Below are positions 22,800 through 34,100 of a DNA stretch of 64,000 nt, in pieces. Position numbers and translations under genes: made by a program. The notes under the pieces are model-generated. The model was not told the DNA's origin and did no database searches. It saw only the letters and a program-made list of their open reading frames with translations. The stretch comes from Microbotryum silenes-acaulis. Lineage: Eukaryota > Basidiomycota > Microbotryomycetes > Microbotryales > Microbotryaceae. Numbering within the stretch: the first letter of the stretch is position 1; each line of letters starts with the position of its first letter. The stretch spans positions 1,082,136 through 1,146,135 of the forward strand of contig QPFY01000012.1 of the NCBI GenBank assembly GCA_003665825.1, read 5' to 3'.

Positions 22800-23404
22800 C
22801 AGTAGCTTTGCAAATGCAGAATCTCTCCTGATCTTGAGGTTTGGACCTGTTGCTGCTCCGTGTGCCCATGCCAACCTCCACACATATATTCTGGAGGTCT
22901 CTACATCCTGTGCCAAGATGCTGGCCCATAATGCAAGCCGCAGTCTGAAGCACGGCCATGGGACCTCCTCGCATCCTACCGTAAAGCCCATTCTACACGA
23001 TCTAGTGGCTCATCTGACTTACTGGAGCCAATGCGATTGCTGTCGTCAATTTCGTGGACGAGGAGCTAAGACTCAGTGCCTTGTTATTACTGGACGCTTC
23101 TCTGGCACCCTAGAATGTCGCTTCCGGCCCTGGCGGCCACCCCCGCCCCCGCCCCCACCCCCACGTCCATTGCCGAGAACCAGTTTGTTGAAACAGCTCC
23201 GGGTGAAAATCAGATCTCAGGTCTGCTTCCAAAGAAAGAGCTCGAATGCTTAGCACCGCATTACACGTCATTTGTAGTTTTTGGCTGAGCTGCACTTCGT
23301 GACAAAGTAAGCTGGCGGGACGTCGATGAACACACAGCTGGAGGCTGACCACTTCTGGCTTGTAAGCTCAGGATCGAGCTCTCTTCATTTCCTTTTTTAT
23401 CTAT
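22800..23404. other. 3' flank of PER1, no gene recognised
   Basis: Contains a C-rich run, cacccccgcccccgcccccac (about 23138-23158), a simple-sequence tract. Short open frames here have no recognisable content. Confidence 0.4.
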
Positions 23405-23640
23405 TTATTTAAGTTGTTACTTATGTTATAAAATGGAGTTCAATGACGGTATAATTATATTAATCCCTAAAAACCTTTGGAAACGTCGGAGGGGATTCAT
23501 TTAGTGTAGGACTCATCGACCCTGAATCAGTATCAATCATACCCACTAAAACCCCCTTGGGTGATTTGAAGAGACTGGGACCCGACGGACGGCGCAGACA
23601 GTCGCATACAAAGATCTACTTTGACTAAGCTCGAGTCCAG
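23405..23640 (-). repeat. LINE 3'-UTR/tail copy 3 (minus strand)
   Basis: The complement matches the 21063-21230 tail: ggggttttagtgggtatg, cagggtcgatgagtcctaca, and taatataattata. It then ends in an ATAAC/AAATAAATA-rich tail at about 23395-23425. About 60 bp of degraded ORF2 C-terminus may precede it at 23585-23640. Confidence 0.7.
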
Positions 23641-24012
23641 GCAGAGTACCGGCTTTGTAGGACCCCCCAGCCAGAGGCGGCCCGCAAATTTGGACATTTT
23701 TGGCTCAAAATGGGTCGAGGCTCACCTCATTTTTGGACATTTTCCTCCCTCCGGTCGAACTTTGAAGCGCAGACCAGGGTAGCGGGAGGCTGGAGGCGCA
23801 GGGCATAGCCGGCCCAGCTGCGCGACGCGGGTAACTGTTGCGCTGTTCAATGCGTTTGGAGCGCGTTAGTGTCTGCATTTGCTGTAAGGTATGCGCCTCT
23901 GATGGGCATAAAATACAATCTGCCGTTCTTGACCGCTAGGCTAAAAGCAAGTCGTGTCTAGAGCGCGATCGTTCTAGCTACTCAGAGGCTACTTATGGGC
24001 CCCGGCAGGGCT

Positions 24013-24028
24013 TCGCATTAGATCAGAT
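24013..24028 (+). repeat. isolated copy of the MITE terminal word
   Basis: tcgcattagatcagat repeats the end of the 15209-15664 element. No partner end was found within the next 500 bp. Confidence 0.4.
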
Positions 24029-24044
24029 AGATGCCTATCTATAT

Positions 24045-24190
24045 CTACACCTCCTATAACTATCGTTCATCTATCTATATGGCCATAGATCATAGATAGA
24101 CAGATACGCTTGGACGTCTACACCTCCTATAACTATCGTTCATCTATCTATATGGCCATAGATCATAGATAGACAGATACGCTTGGACGT
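24045..24190. repeat. perfect 73-bp tandem duplication
   Basis: Two identical 73-bp units (24045-24117 and 24118-24190) begin ctacacctcctataactatc and end cagatacgcttggacgt. Each unit contains an imperfect palindrome, ctatctatatggccatag / catagatag, able to form a hairpin. Confidence 0.85.
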
Positions 24191-24610
24191 AACTACGCAG
24201 ATATCTAAAGCATCTGCCAGGAATACACATTGAGGAGACAGGTTGTCCATGGTCAGAGGGGTTCAAGCATATTCAAGAAGCATATCCGCTTAAGTTTCCA
24301 AGACCTTATCAAGTCATTGGCTTGGCTCCGAACGGTGGCGGTGAGACAGAGGCCGCCCTCCCGGCTGCCCGTTGTGCCCTACTAGTTCGGTCGGCTTCTA
24401 TCTCGGAAGCGAAGCAAAACATTGCCTATCTTGAAGGCATGAGGCCTGAGACCTGAGCTCCTGAAAGGAAATGGGCAAATGAGCCAGAAGATTTTGGAGT
24501 CCGCATATTGCCACTGGTCGTCTGCCGGTTTCACTTCTCCCCTTTCTAGTACCTCCCCGTCTTCTCCCTCTCTAGCTCATAAATCCCCAAACTCCTCATC
24601 TTGCTACAAC

Positions 24611-26826
24611 ATGGCTACTCCTACTGCCGCAGAAGATCTTGTCGCCACTGTCTTCAGCACGGAGGCGGAAGCAAAAGTGTTCTACACCGAGCTTCGGTCT
24701 GCTGGCCCCGAAGACCGATTGCAAGCGAGGTGCGCCGACGTTGCTCGGGCCTTCCTTTTCTCCCGGATCTCGGGAAAGTGGGATCATTTCGATGTCGTCG
24801 TGTTTCGATCGAATGGCAAATTGAAGACCCGAGAAACGTGCAAGACTCGTCCAGCCTCTCATTGCGAAACCGTTGACTTCGAGACCGCACACCAACACGG
24901 CGTATCGAACTGGAACAGGGGCATCAAACAATGCCTGGCATCCAGGGGGGAAGGGGCGAACACGGTTAGTTCGCTTGAAATAATGTTTGCAGGCTGTTAC
25001 AGCAGGTCACTAAAGATTTTTCTGTCTTGTACTTTCAGAACGTGCAACCATTGCTTTCTGCTGCAATCTTCGACAATGCGTTGTTCATGTTATCCATCGT
25101 TCTTCACGTTGCAATCTCGAAGGAAGCGTTCACCCACGTAGACCCCCCACTTCAAACCTGGCTCGCCTACTCCTATCACGTCGCCAATGTGAATGCTATC
25201 CTCGGTAGTCACGACACCGTCAAGAGGCTACTCGTTCATGTACATAGGGAGCTGTCGGTTCAATTCGGCGAATTTCTTGTCAAGCGAAATCGCGGGATTC
25301 ATCTGGTTATCGATGGTTGGACCGCTCCCAACTGCATCAGTGTTCTCGGAGTCGTCGTAGTGTATGAACAAGATGGCGTCGTTCATCGTCACATACTCAA
25401 GTTCATCGAGTCGAAAGGTCGCCACGGTGGGAAAGAGCTCGCAGCGTCGCTTCATGAATGCGTTGAAGAGTTCAAGATCTCGCATCTTGTTCGAACCCTC
25501 GTGATGGACAACGCCTCGAACTGCAACAAGATGGCGGTGGAGTACAAGAGCCTCAATGACTCGTGGTGGGGACCCGAGATGCGAGTTCGCTGCTTCGCCC
25601 ACATTCTCCAGCTAGTGATGGGCGCACTTTACGCTGCCTTTTCCATGGCCCCTGCTCGTCCGCCTACTCCTCGGGCGCGCAAGAACACGACTGGCAAGCA
25701 TATATCTGCTTTCGACGGTCATCCCAACGTCGAAGATGATTCGGATGCTGAAGATCAGAGGATCGACGACGAGATTGCTCAAGCTCTGTCCATTGCGACT
25801 GCCTCTGGTGACTACGACATTTCAGCATTGGAATTTACGGTGAACAATTCGAAGACTTGCTTGAGAGAGGCTTTGGATTGGGGCGAGTCGGTCGGCATCA
25901 AGATTCAACCCATCCTTCGACGAAAATGCATGACCATCATTCCTACGATCGCCGATTTTGCACAACACGTTTCGGGACTGAGAGTCAAATCCTCCGACAA
26001 ACACAGATGGCAGCAGTCGGTCGTTGCCACCGCCAAGGACCGACCCGATTCCAAGGCGACGGAGCTTTCCCGCAAAAACGACTCGGAGACGTGTTGGAAC
26101 TCTATTCACCTCTGCCTTCAGAGCCATATTCTGTTCTCGAGTGCCATCGACTACTATATGGCGCGCAACGACACACCCTCGAACATCGTGGACAAATTCG
26201 CCCTTCCTGATGACGCACTTGATATCGTTAAAGAGCTCCTTGACATTGGCGAATACCTCAAGACCCTGACGGTTCAGTTCCAAGATGCAACGCCTCGCAC
26301 TTGGGATGTCATCGCCGAGTTCGAACGAGTTGAAAGCATGCTTGATAACAAGGCTCAAACCGCTTCTCCCATGGTGCGCATCGCAGCCAAGTCCGCTTTG
26401 ATTGTTTTGGGCAACTACTACTCGAAGGTTGGCGACGATTCGATTGCTGCATTTGGGTCGATGTTCTTTCATCCTCGTCACCATCTGCGATTCTTTCAGC
26501 GACCTGGAACTGCTTGGGCCGAAACCGATATCAATGAGAAGCAGAAGAAGCTCCATGAAATCTACAAGAAGGTGTACCTTCCTCTCTATGAGGACATCCC
26601 CGAAGCTGGTCCTCCGTCCCCGATTGATTCCGATGCTTGCTCCGACCACGATTTGTATGGTGATGAAGGAGGTGACACACAAGGCTCTCACAACTACTAC
26701 GACACAATTGCAGCTCACTTCTTTACGTCCGTCTTCGATGTATCCTATGTTTTCCGTCTCGTTTGCGGTCGAAAAGCGACTGAAGGTCCCTTGTCCTGTC
26801 CAACGGTTGGACCTTGCAACTCCTGA
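24611..26826 (+). CDS. hAT-superfamily transposase, C-terminus abnormal
   Basis: Two exons (24611-24964 and 25039-26826; 74-nt GT-AG intron, phase 0) give 713 residues. The RNase H-like core is visible: LVIDGWTAPNCISVLGVVVV (first Asp), LVMDNASNCNKM (second Asp), and a CFAHILQLV motif typical of hAT, then ETCWNSIHLCL. Residues 400-600 follow the usual alpha-helical insert and SALIVLGNYYSKVGDDSIA. The normal C-terminal hATC dimerisation block, with its W...P.L...A...L..PA.S...ER pattern, is missing. The frame instead ends in unrelated sequence, so the protein is probably truncated. A pyrimidine-rich stretch (24540-24600) precedes the start. Terminal inverted repeats were not found. Confidence 0.8.
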
Positions 26827-27033
26827 CACGGCTTCGAGACGGGCTGCACCCATTGAATGCACGAAGCCTCGGAGGACACTGGAGTGCATTTCACCGTGCT
26901 CGGACAATTTTGCTTTTTGATGTGGGATCGGAAACTTGGGAAGTCGAGGTGGTGGCGCCGTGCCTTCCCTTGAGTAGGACAGCTCTGAGGTGGAAGCATT
27001 GATGTGCCCGACGGTGCTGGATCAAGCTTTTCA

Positions 27034-28106
27034 GATCAAGCGCAAGCTGACGAGATTCGTGACGCAGAAGGGATGGGAGCCGAATAATTTGAGCCTGTGA
27101 AAGAATGCTGGTTCCATTTAGTGTTGCTACACGAAACCAATTGCTTAAATGAACCTACACGACCCGGCAAGCTTTCATTTGCTGTCACAATGGCCTCGAG
27201 CAGGAAGCGTTCCTCTGCTTGAGCATCGGCCTCGTCATAGGCCTGCTGAACGGCAATCCTAGAATTGGAAGAGATGAGTTATCAGCTCAGAGGAGGCTGG
27301 TACAGGTCTCATGGCACTCAACTTACGGTGCAGCATCATTGTTAAGGCCAAGAGCAGCTAAAGAGCGAACAGCGTTTTCAACTGACTTCCGCTCTTTCGG
27401 GTCCTTGTCCCTAGAAAAAGCACGAAAAATAATTTCAATCAATCACGCCATCGAACAGACGAACAAATTGGCTGCTTACCAACGAAATCGAGCAGCGTGT
27501 GCAAGGACGCGCTACACCCGAGGATCATTGAGGGGGTATATTGCTCCTCAACGAGCAGTGGCGGCAGCACCTCCAGAGCCTTAACGATGAGAGGCTGACT
27601 TTCGATGTCGACATCCAGATACATTTCCATCCACTCTTGGCTACGGATAACGATCGAACGCATGCGCTCGGCGTAATCTATATGCCGCCAGATCCTTTCG
27701 ACACCGAAAGGCAGCCGGTGCCCAGCGATAGCAATAGACCGGTAACCTTGCTTACGCGCCGCAGTAATTGCTCCACAATCCTTGAACTTGTCCCTCCAAG
27801 CATCGAGCGGCCTAGGAAGAGTATCAAACTCGAGAGGCTCGTCTGTCGACCACGAAAGCTGTATTTGGGTTATCTGGGTTCTGGGTTGTCGAAGCGGAAG
27901 GCGAGAAGCTCAAGACACCCTCACGTCCAAGAAGGGTGCCATTCGCTCGAAATCATCGTCAAGGAGCTCGATATCCGGATCGTCTAGATACATTTCGTCG
28001 AAGCTGGCTGAAGCGAGAACGTAGGATAATGACGATGATGGCACAGACGACGCGACGGAGACGGCGCACTCAGACGAGACGCCTCGTTCAACCAGCCAAG
28101 AGGCCT
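27034..28106 (-). CDS. hypothetical multi-exon protein
   Basis: Four or more minus-strand exons with good splice sites and continuous coding character. About 28106-27925 has SASFDEMYLDDPDIELLDDD; 27858-27480 has PLDAWRDKFKDCGAI, GYRSIAIAGHRLPFG and VKALEVLPPLLVEEQYTP; about 27410-27329 has KERKSVENAVRSLAALGLN; the last (to about 27034) has AVQQAYDEADAQAEERFLLE and ends before a TGA. Introns begin gtgagg, gtaagc and gtaagt. I do not recognise the family. A 5' extension to about 28671 is possible, but the frame there is unclear. It lies tail to tail with the hAT transposase. Confidence 0.5.
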
Positions 28107-28109
28107 ATA

Positions 28110-29298
28110 ATTGCAAAATCGAACCATTAGAGCCCTTGTTGTGAATTCGGTACAGGCCAGAGTGTTTCGCGCGCGCTCCGCACGTTCTTGAGGGTCGGCA
28201 AACTCTGGCGTACCAAGCCGAATGTGGCTGAAATGGGCCCAGATTTGTCCACTGGCACCTACACGCCCAAGCCCTTTCCGCGGGATTTTCCCGCGAGATT
28301 GCTTGAGCGCAGGCGGATCGCGGGATATCCAGGACCTTGACAGAGTGGTGTCTAACCCTGCAATTTGTAGACCGACGAGTTGGACTTGTATCTTCTCTTC
28401 GGCCGCATGGCGACGCCGAGTCAGGTGCATGAGCAAGAGGACGAACGCGAGCCGTGGGGCCTGTACAGTCGATGGCGACGCTACAATGAGCTGTAGCGGA
28501 AGCAACGAGCTGAGGCGGCAAGTCAAGTGGAAGGTCCCTCGCGTGGCCGACTGCCGCCAACGCGTGTGCTCGGACCCTTCGATCTCGGGACCGAAATCCC
28601 GCGCGACCGCTTCGGACATGTGACTCTGACGGCACCCGAAAGATGCGAGAAAAAGATGAAGGAAGGAATGCATCTACTACGCACTTTCCTTATCAATCTA
28701 GCAGCTGTGAGAGTGTTGTGTGTACACAGAATCGACTCGAAGCAGAGAGTTGGGCGCAACCTGGGCCTAATCTGCTACCTGGGGTAGCAAGGTTGCAACC
28801 CGCCGAGATTGTGGCTTGGAAGGCGCGTGGGAGGGCGCTGCGCGCGCGCCTGTTGAGGCGTACTTTTTATGTCTGCCCGAGGTGGGAGACTCCCCCGTCT
28901 GTATACCAGCCGGGTGACGACCTGGGAATCCCGTGGAGACCTTTAGGAGTGCAGGTACCAGGCTTTGCTTGCGGTTCCATTCTCGCGTTATCATATACTA
29001 CATTTATAGCACCACTCCCTTTGAGAGCGTACAGTGAAAGCATTAGAAAGCCTTACAGGATCTATCTCGGCAGGGAGCACCCCCTACTAAAAACACTATA
29101 AAAAGCCCCTTATCCATATTAGAATCAGGAATGAACAAATGAAAACCGAAAAGGCTGAAACTTTGGACCCAATGAAGCAGTCCTGTAGGCCTTCTGGTAC
29201 CTAACTCAATTACCTGAGCAAGTACCTAGGGGATCAGATTGGAAGGGTGCCATTTAGGTGAGGTCAGGCCAGCTGCCTCCCGTGTTACCAATTCGAAA
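28110..29298. other. region without a recognised gene
   Basis: Long overlapping minus-strand open frames at 28105-28670 may be the 5' part of the neighbouring hypothetical gene. 28700-29298 shows no coding signal. It contains a ctgcgcgcgcgcctg tract near 28838-28852. Confidence 0.3.
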
Positions 29299-30307
29299 CT
29301 ATCTCGGGCTCACCTCAGGTCCACAATCTCGAATCATCAGCACTCCCGCGCTAATCCGCTCTGGATGCTGTCGATTGCGACAGCATGGTCTTCGCATGTG
29401 ATCTGAACTTTGACTGTGATAAGGGGGAACTTCATTTCCAGTTAGAAAACTTCGACGCATGAGGATTGGCGCCAACCACAGGAGTAGCGGCTTTCTACAC
29501 CCTACAACGAACCTTGAACTCTCTGGCAGTGAGGGCAGCCACGGGTCGGCGCATCTGATCATGGACCATGATGAGCATGTTCATCATCATTTCGCCTTGA
29601 AGCCGGCGCTTGAGGGGATTCCCTCCCTGTCTTCCAAGCTGTAGTCAACAGAGCACATGTAAGACGTTGAATTGTACCTCTAACATAGAGGTGCTGTACT
29701 CACACGGGCATATTCGATCATGTAGTCCGTGCATTGGAGGCCTCGCGACTGGAGATCTTTTTTGATGACCGCGGTAGTAAAGGTACCCCCTTGGGTGTTC
29801 TCATCGTCGGAGACCTCGTCCTCCTCATCTCCACTTTCGAGAATAGTCGGTGCTATACTTGTGTCACGGGACCTCTCTCCGCCGGCTCCTGGGCTCACCG
29901 AACGTCGACCGGGTGCGGAGCTCACGGAAGAGCCCCTGTACGGGAGAAACGAGCGCTCCTCGTGCTCCGGCGCATCTTCATCCCCCGCAATCGCGTTTGA
30001 CAAGTCTCGACAACGGCGAGTGGGTACAGTGGTAGATTTTCCGCCGATCTGTCTTCTGTTGTGGGGAGGGGTTTTGCTCCACTGCACGTGTACAAAGGAG
30101 CCTGTGTCAATCATTGAAGTTGAACGAACAGCCCCGACCCCTATAAACAAAGCCCCGTTCCGCCGAGAGAGGACGTACCTGTCGGTTTGGTTCATCCGCG
30201 GAGGTGACTCTAAACGTAGACTCGGTGTTACTATTTGAGGAAAGAACTTGACGCCGAGACACTGGGGAGGGAGTATTTGCGGGACTGGACAATACGCCCC
30301 CCGTCAT
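29299..30307 (-). CDS. hypothetical Ser/acidic-rich protein, multi-exon
   Basis: Exon 1 starts at 30307 (MTGGVLSSPANTPSP...) and ends at a gtacgt donor near 30181. Exon 2 (about 30080-29713) is low-complexity: RGSSVSSAPGRRSVSPGAGG, then LESGDEEDEVSDDEN. It ends with a better-conserved RGLQCTDYMIEYAR before a gtgagt donor. A third exon (about 29640-29495) reads LQGEMMMNMLIMVHDQMRRP. A fourth may run to about 29299. The order (disordered acidic head, then helical part) suggests a regulatory or transposon-associated protein, but no family is recognised. Confidence 0.4.
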
Positions 30308-30462
30308 CTGCGGGTTCGAAGTGCAGAGTTGAAGGATCCGGTCATTGGCCGCACGTAAAGGTCTGCTCGCTCTCCGCCAGCCGTACTACTATGATCGGAT
30401 TCACGGAACTCACCCCCTGTTGCTGTATGGGAGTTGCGGACATGGAGGTGAACACAGCGTGA

Positions 30463-30502
30463 CGAAGAGAGAGAGAGAGGGGGGGGGGGGGGGGGGGGGG
30501 GG
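30463..30502. repeat. (GA)n followed by a long G run
   Basis: agagagagagag runs into more than 20 consecutive G residues. The exact length of such a run is often unreliable in assemblies. Confidence 0.85.
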
Positions 30503-31162
30503 GTTGCTGACTCGAAGTCAATGAATGGGCACAAGGTAAACAAAGCAAAGGCAAACAACGCAAAACTCAGTGAAAGGTCGGGTTATCCTGTCTGACTACG
30601 TGACTCCGATCACCTCCGATCGCGCATCTCAACATTCCTGAGCAATCGGTCCGAAGGCATTGGCTTCGCGCCGGCCAAAGCCCGACGTGACGACCATATC
30701 ATGGGCACCTTCAGTGGGGCAATACGTGGGTATTTCGAACCGGCGCGGCCAATGGGAATTAATCTACTACTTTGGACAATTTTGAAGATCCCGCAGCGAC
30801 TGAACGATAGAGGCTCTACCCAACGACTGATAGTTTGCTAATCTGTACAATGCGCTGTCATAAAAAGTGGGCAGCTTGAAATTCTCGAGCTGAACGCCGG
30901 CCATGTACGCTCAAAAGGAGTGCACAAAGTCAACGCGAATGGTAATTGCAGACGCTTCAGATCTTCATCTCCTACTCCGCTTTCGCTTCGCCTTCAAATC
31001 GCAAGGTTCCGGATCCGAAACATAGCCTTCCGACGAAGACTGAATGCCAGGCCGCGATGGAGGAGTCCGAATCAGCTTGAGCTCGCGCTTTGCCCCACCC
31101 AGTGCGGGTAAAGCTGTAAGAGATAGAAGCAAGTGTACGTACATTTGCACTCATAATCGATC

Positions 31163-34100
31163 TCATCCTCCCCGAACCCGCGTTACTCGTTGAGTGGGCG
31201 CGTTTTGAATCCACATCTTGCGCATCACTTTCCGACTCGGTGTTCCCAGCTGATTGCTCGCGTTCGAACGTCTCACCCCGCGGTTCCTCGCGCGGGGACT
31301 CCTCCTGCTGCGACTCTCCATCCTATGTAAAAGCATTAGCGCCTGATAAGCCTCTCCACAAAATCGCCGCGTTTCTTGACGTTGACAGAGGCCAGTCAAC
31401 TTGAAGTGACTCACGAATTCATCGGGCTGCCACTGGGACTGGCTCCTTTGGTCTTCGCTGTCGCTGTCGGTTTCTGCAACGCTTGGAAGCTGATAATTGA
31501 TGAGGTACATGTTAGCGCGAGCAGCCCCATTGACTGGGCAGACAAGTAGAGGCATACGATCCCTACCCTGGGTCGGCCACGACGCGCCACGTTGGGCCCC
31601 ACCGCATTGCGCGTCTGAGCTGGAGGTTGCGATAGCCGGACTTTTTGTACGAAGCTGTCCAAATCTTCCGCGGCTGGAATTGGGGGCGCAAGCGGGGCAA
31701 CCAAGTCGTGCGATCGCTGGGTGATGGTACTCAGCAGCCAATTATGGTCGTCCCTATGGGTCAAGGCATTCTCGAGTCCGCCTGTGTCGATGCGCTCAAT
31801 GTGAGCCTTTTTTGAGGCCGAGAGCGCGCAGTTCGCTGATGCGCAGTCATGCTGTACACTGGCAACTCCAAGCAAACACTGTAGACGGGGACAGAAAGAT
31901 TTTTGTGAGCTGATAGTGCAAGAGCTTTGCCTCCTCTATGCGCTGACTTACCTTCGTTGACACTACAGAGGGGTGAGGCTCGAGAGACAGTCGAACGAAG
32001 CCAGTCGAACCGAGTTCTTCGCCGAGGCGGGCGAATTCTACAAGCGCGAATCCCTCGCCGATCAGGCTGCTTTGAAGCGTGCGACCGGTGGTCGGCACTA
32101 GCAGGGATACGACTCGACCGATACGGAGTCCTGACTGTTAGCATAACAGATAAGGCACCATTTAGTTACCCCAAGGATGGTGTCAAAGAGCGTACGGCAG
32201 GACTCACATTGGGTGAAGTGCGCACAAAGCACCAATGTCGAAGCAGGCACCGATCACCATTCGGAAGTGTGGCGGCCTTGGCCGCGCGAAAGTGGTCATA
32301 CGCGGAGACCGACCCTTCCGCCTTGAGGTGCCGGTAGATCGGATCATGTTCGAGCTCCGACGACGATTGCACTTGTTGAGAACGATGATAGTCAAAGCGG
32401 ACTAGTGCCGGGGAACGGCGGTCAGAACGGTACCCGAGTCAGCTTCGATGAACAGTGGCACATCAGCATCGTATGGCACCAAGAAAAATATGCACTCACT
32501 CCGATCCTGCGTCTCGGCATCCTCATCGACCATGAACCAAGATTTGATCACCGCTTTGTCCATTAGACTCGCTGCCGCAGGACCGAGCGAGACAGCCCGG
32601 CCACTATGACGCCAAAGACCCCCACCCGCGACAAAGGTGAGCGCGGCTGTCTCCGCTAAAGTTTGCGCCACGTCACGCGATGGAGCTTGATGGTTGGTGC
32701 GCATATTGACTTGGCGCACGACCTTGTTTGCAGACTCGGCCACCGACGAATCGAAGAGCTTAGGAGGTCCGAAGCGGCGAATAGCCCCTTCAAGCTCGAG
32801 AAGGCAGTGGTACTTGACGCGAGCCAAGGTGAATGTCAAATTGCGGGTCGTCGAAGCTTGGACAAATGCTCGCGCTAGCTCGTGATAGTCGTCCTGTGCA
32901 CGGAAAAGTTTCCTTTAGTCTCGAGCTAGCTGGCCCCATCATTCGACGGATAACGAGCCAACTCACGGCGTACTGATCAATACTTGTTGCGGAGGGAGCG
33001 AACATGTGATGGGTCAACTTTCCAAGGGCACTCCAGCAACGATTAGTCACTGGAGTGATCATGGACCGGCTCAACATGACCTCAGCGATGAAGGGAAGTA
33101 TCTGCGCGATCATTCGATAATCGTGACCATCGAGGCCTCCCTTGTAGTCGACGTAGAAATTAGGCTTGAATCGTTCACCGAGCCCAGCTGTCGAAAGCGA
33201 ACGGAAAGCGCCGCGCATGAAGTCGGCGGCTGTGGGTGTAAGGCCCGCCATTGTGTCGACCCAAAGATATTTGACAGGACCTAGCAGAAGAACGTGGAGC
33301 ATGTCAGGAGGTGTGTCACGGTGGACGTCGAAATCTGCGGGGCGAGCTTGAACTGTCAGATGCGTTCCAAGCCGTGCAAGCACCGTCAACTCATTGACTT
33401 ACGAGGAATGCGGAAGAATGGGCCAAGAACGGACCCAGAGGCTTTGAGTTCGGACAGCCGAGCCGAAGCGGCTGCCCGTGCTCGAACTCCGTTGGCGGTG
33501 GCAATCTTTTTTCGTTCCTTGGCGCCGGCATTGTTGTACGCTCTCGCCAACCCGGCATTTGGCTGAGGCAGGCCATCTTTGCTGTGAGGGACCTTGTGTG
33601 TCATCTCGACTGCATAGGCTTGGCGGATTTCTTCAATGACTTTTGCGGTGACTTTGTCGCGGGTGCCTGTGCTCCTTTGCAACTCCTGAACCCCGTGAGC
33701 GGTGCCGTCACGAATCATCGTCTCGATCTGCGTCCATGATTCCAACATCGTTCTGTCCGCGTTACGTTTGATGGGTGACTGCAGAATTCCAGCTCCGAGT
33801 TGTCAGCCATTTGCATGACGCACGAAGCAAACGCGGTCAAGGCTTGACACAGTAAAGTAAGTCATTAGGGTGTCGAACGTCAGTCGGTCGGCGGGAGATC
33901 CGCCCCATCGACAGCAGCGGCAGGGGAAGCGTGCTGCGGCCCCAATTGGACGGGCAGAGACTTCGGCAGCCATCGGTGTGTCGTGTACCGTGTATAGCAG
34001 TGGCGTCCAAAACTGTACAGGGGCTCCGGTACGACCATCAATGGCCTCAACGGGCGATGAAAGCGTGGCACTAGAGTTTGTTGCATGAGTCAGCCAAAAT

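Noticed and set aside
30342..30563. Proline-rich minus-strand frame
   Set aside because: Produced by the poly-G tract read in antisense.
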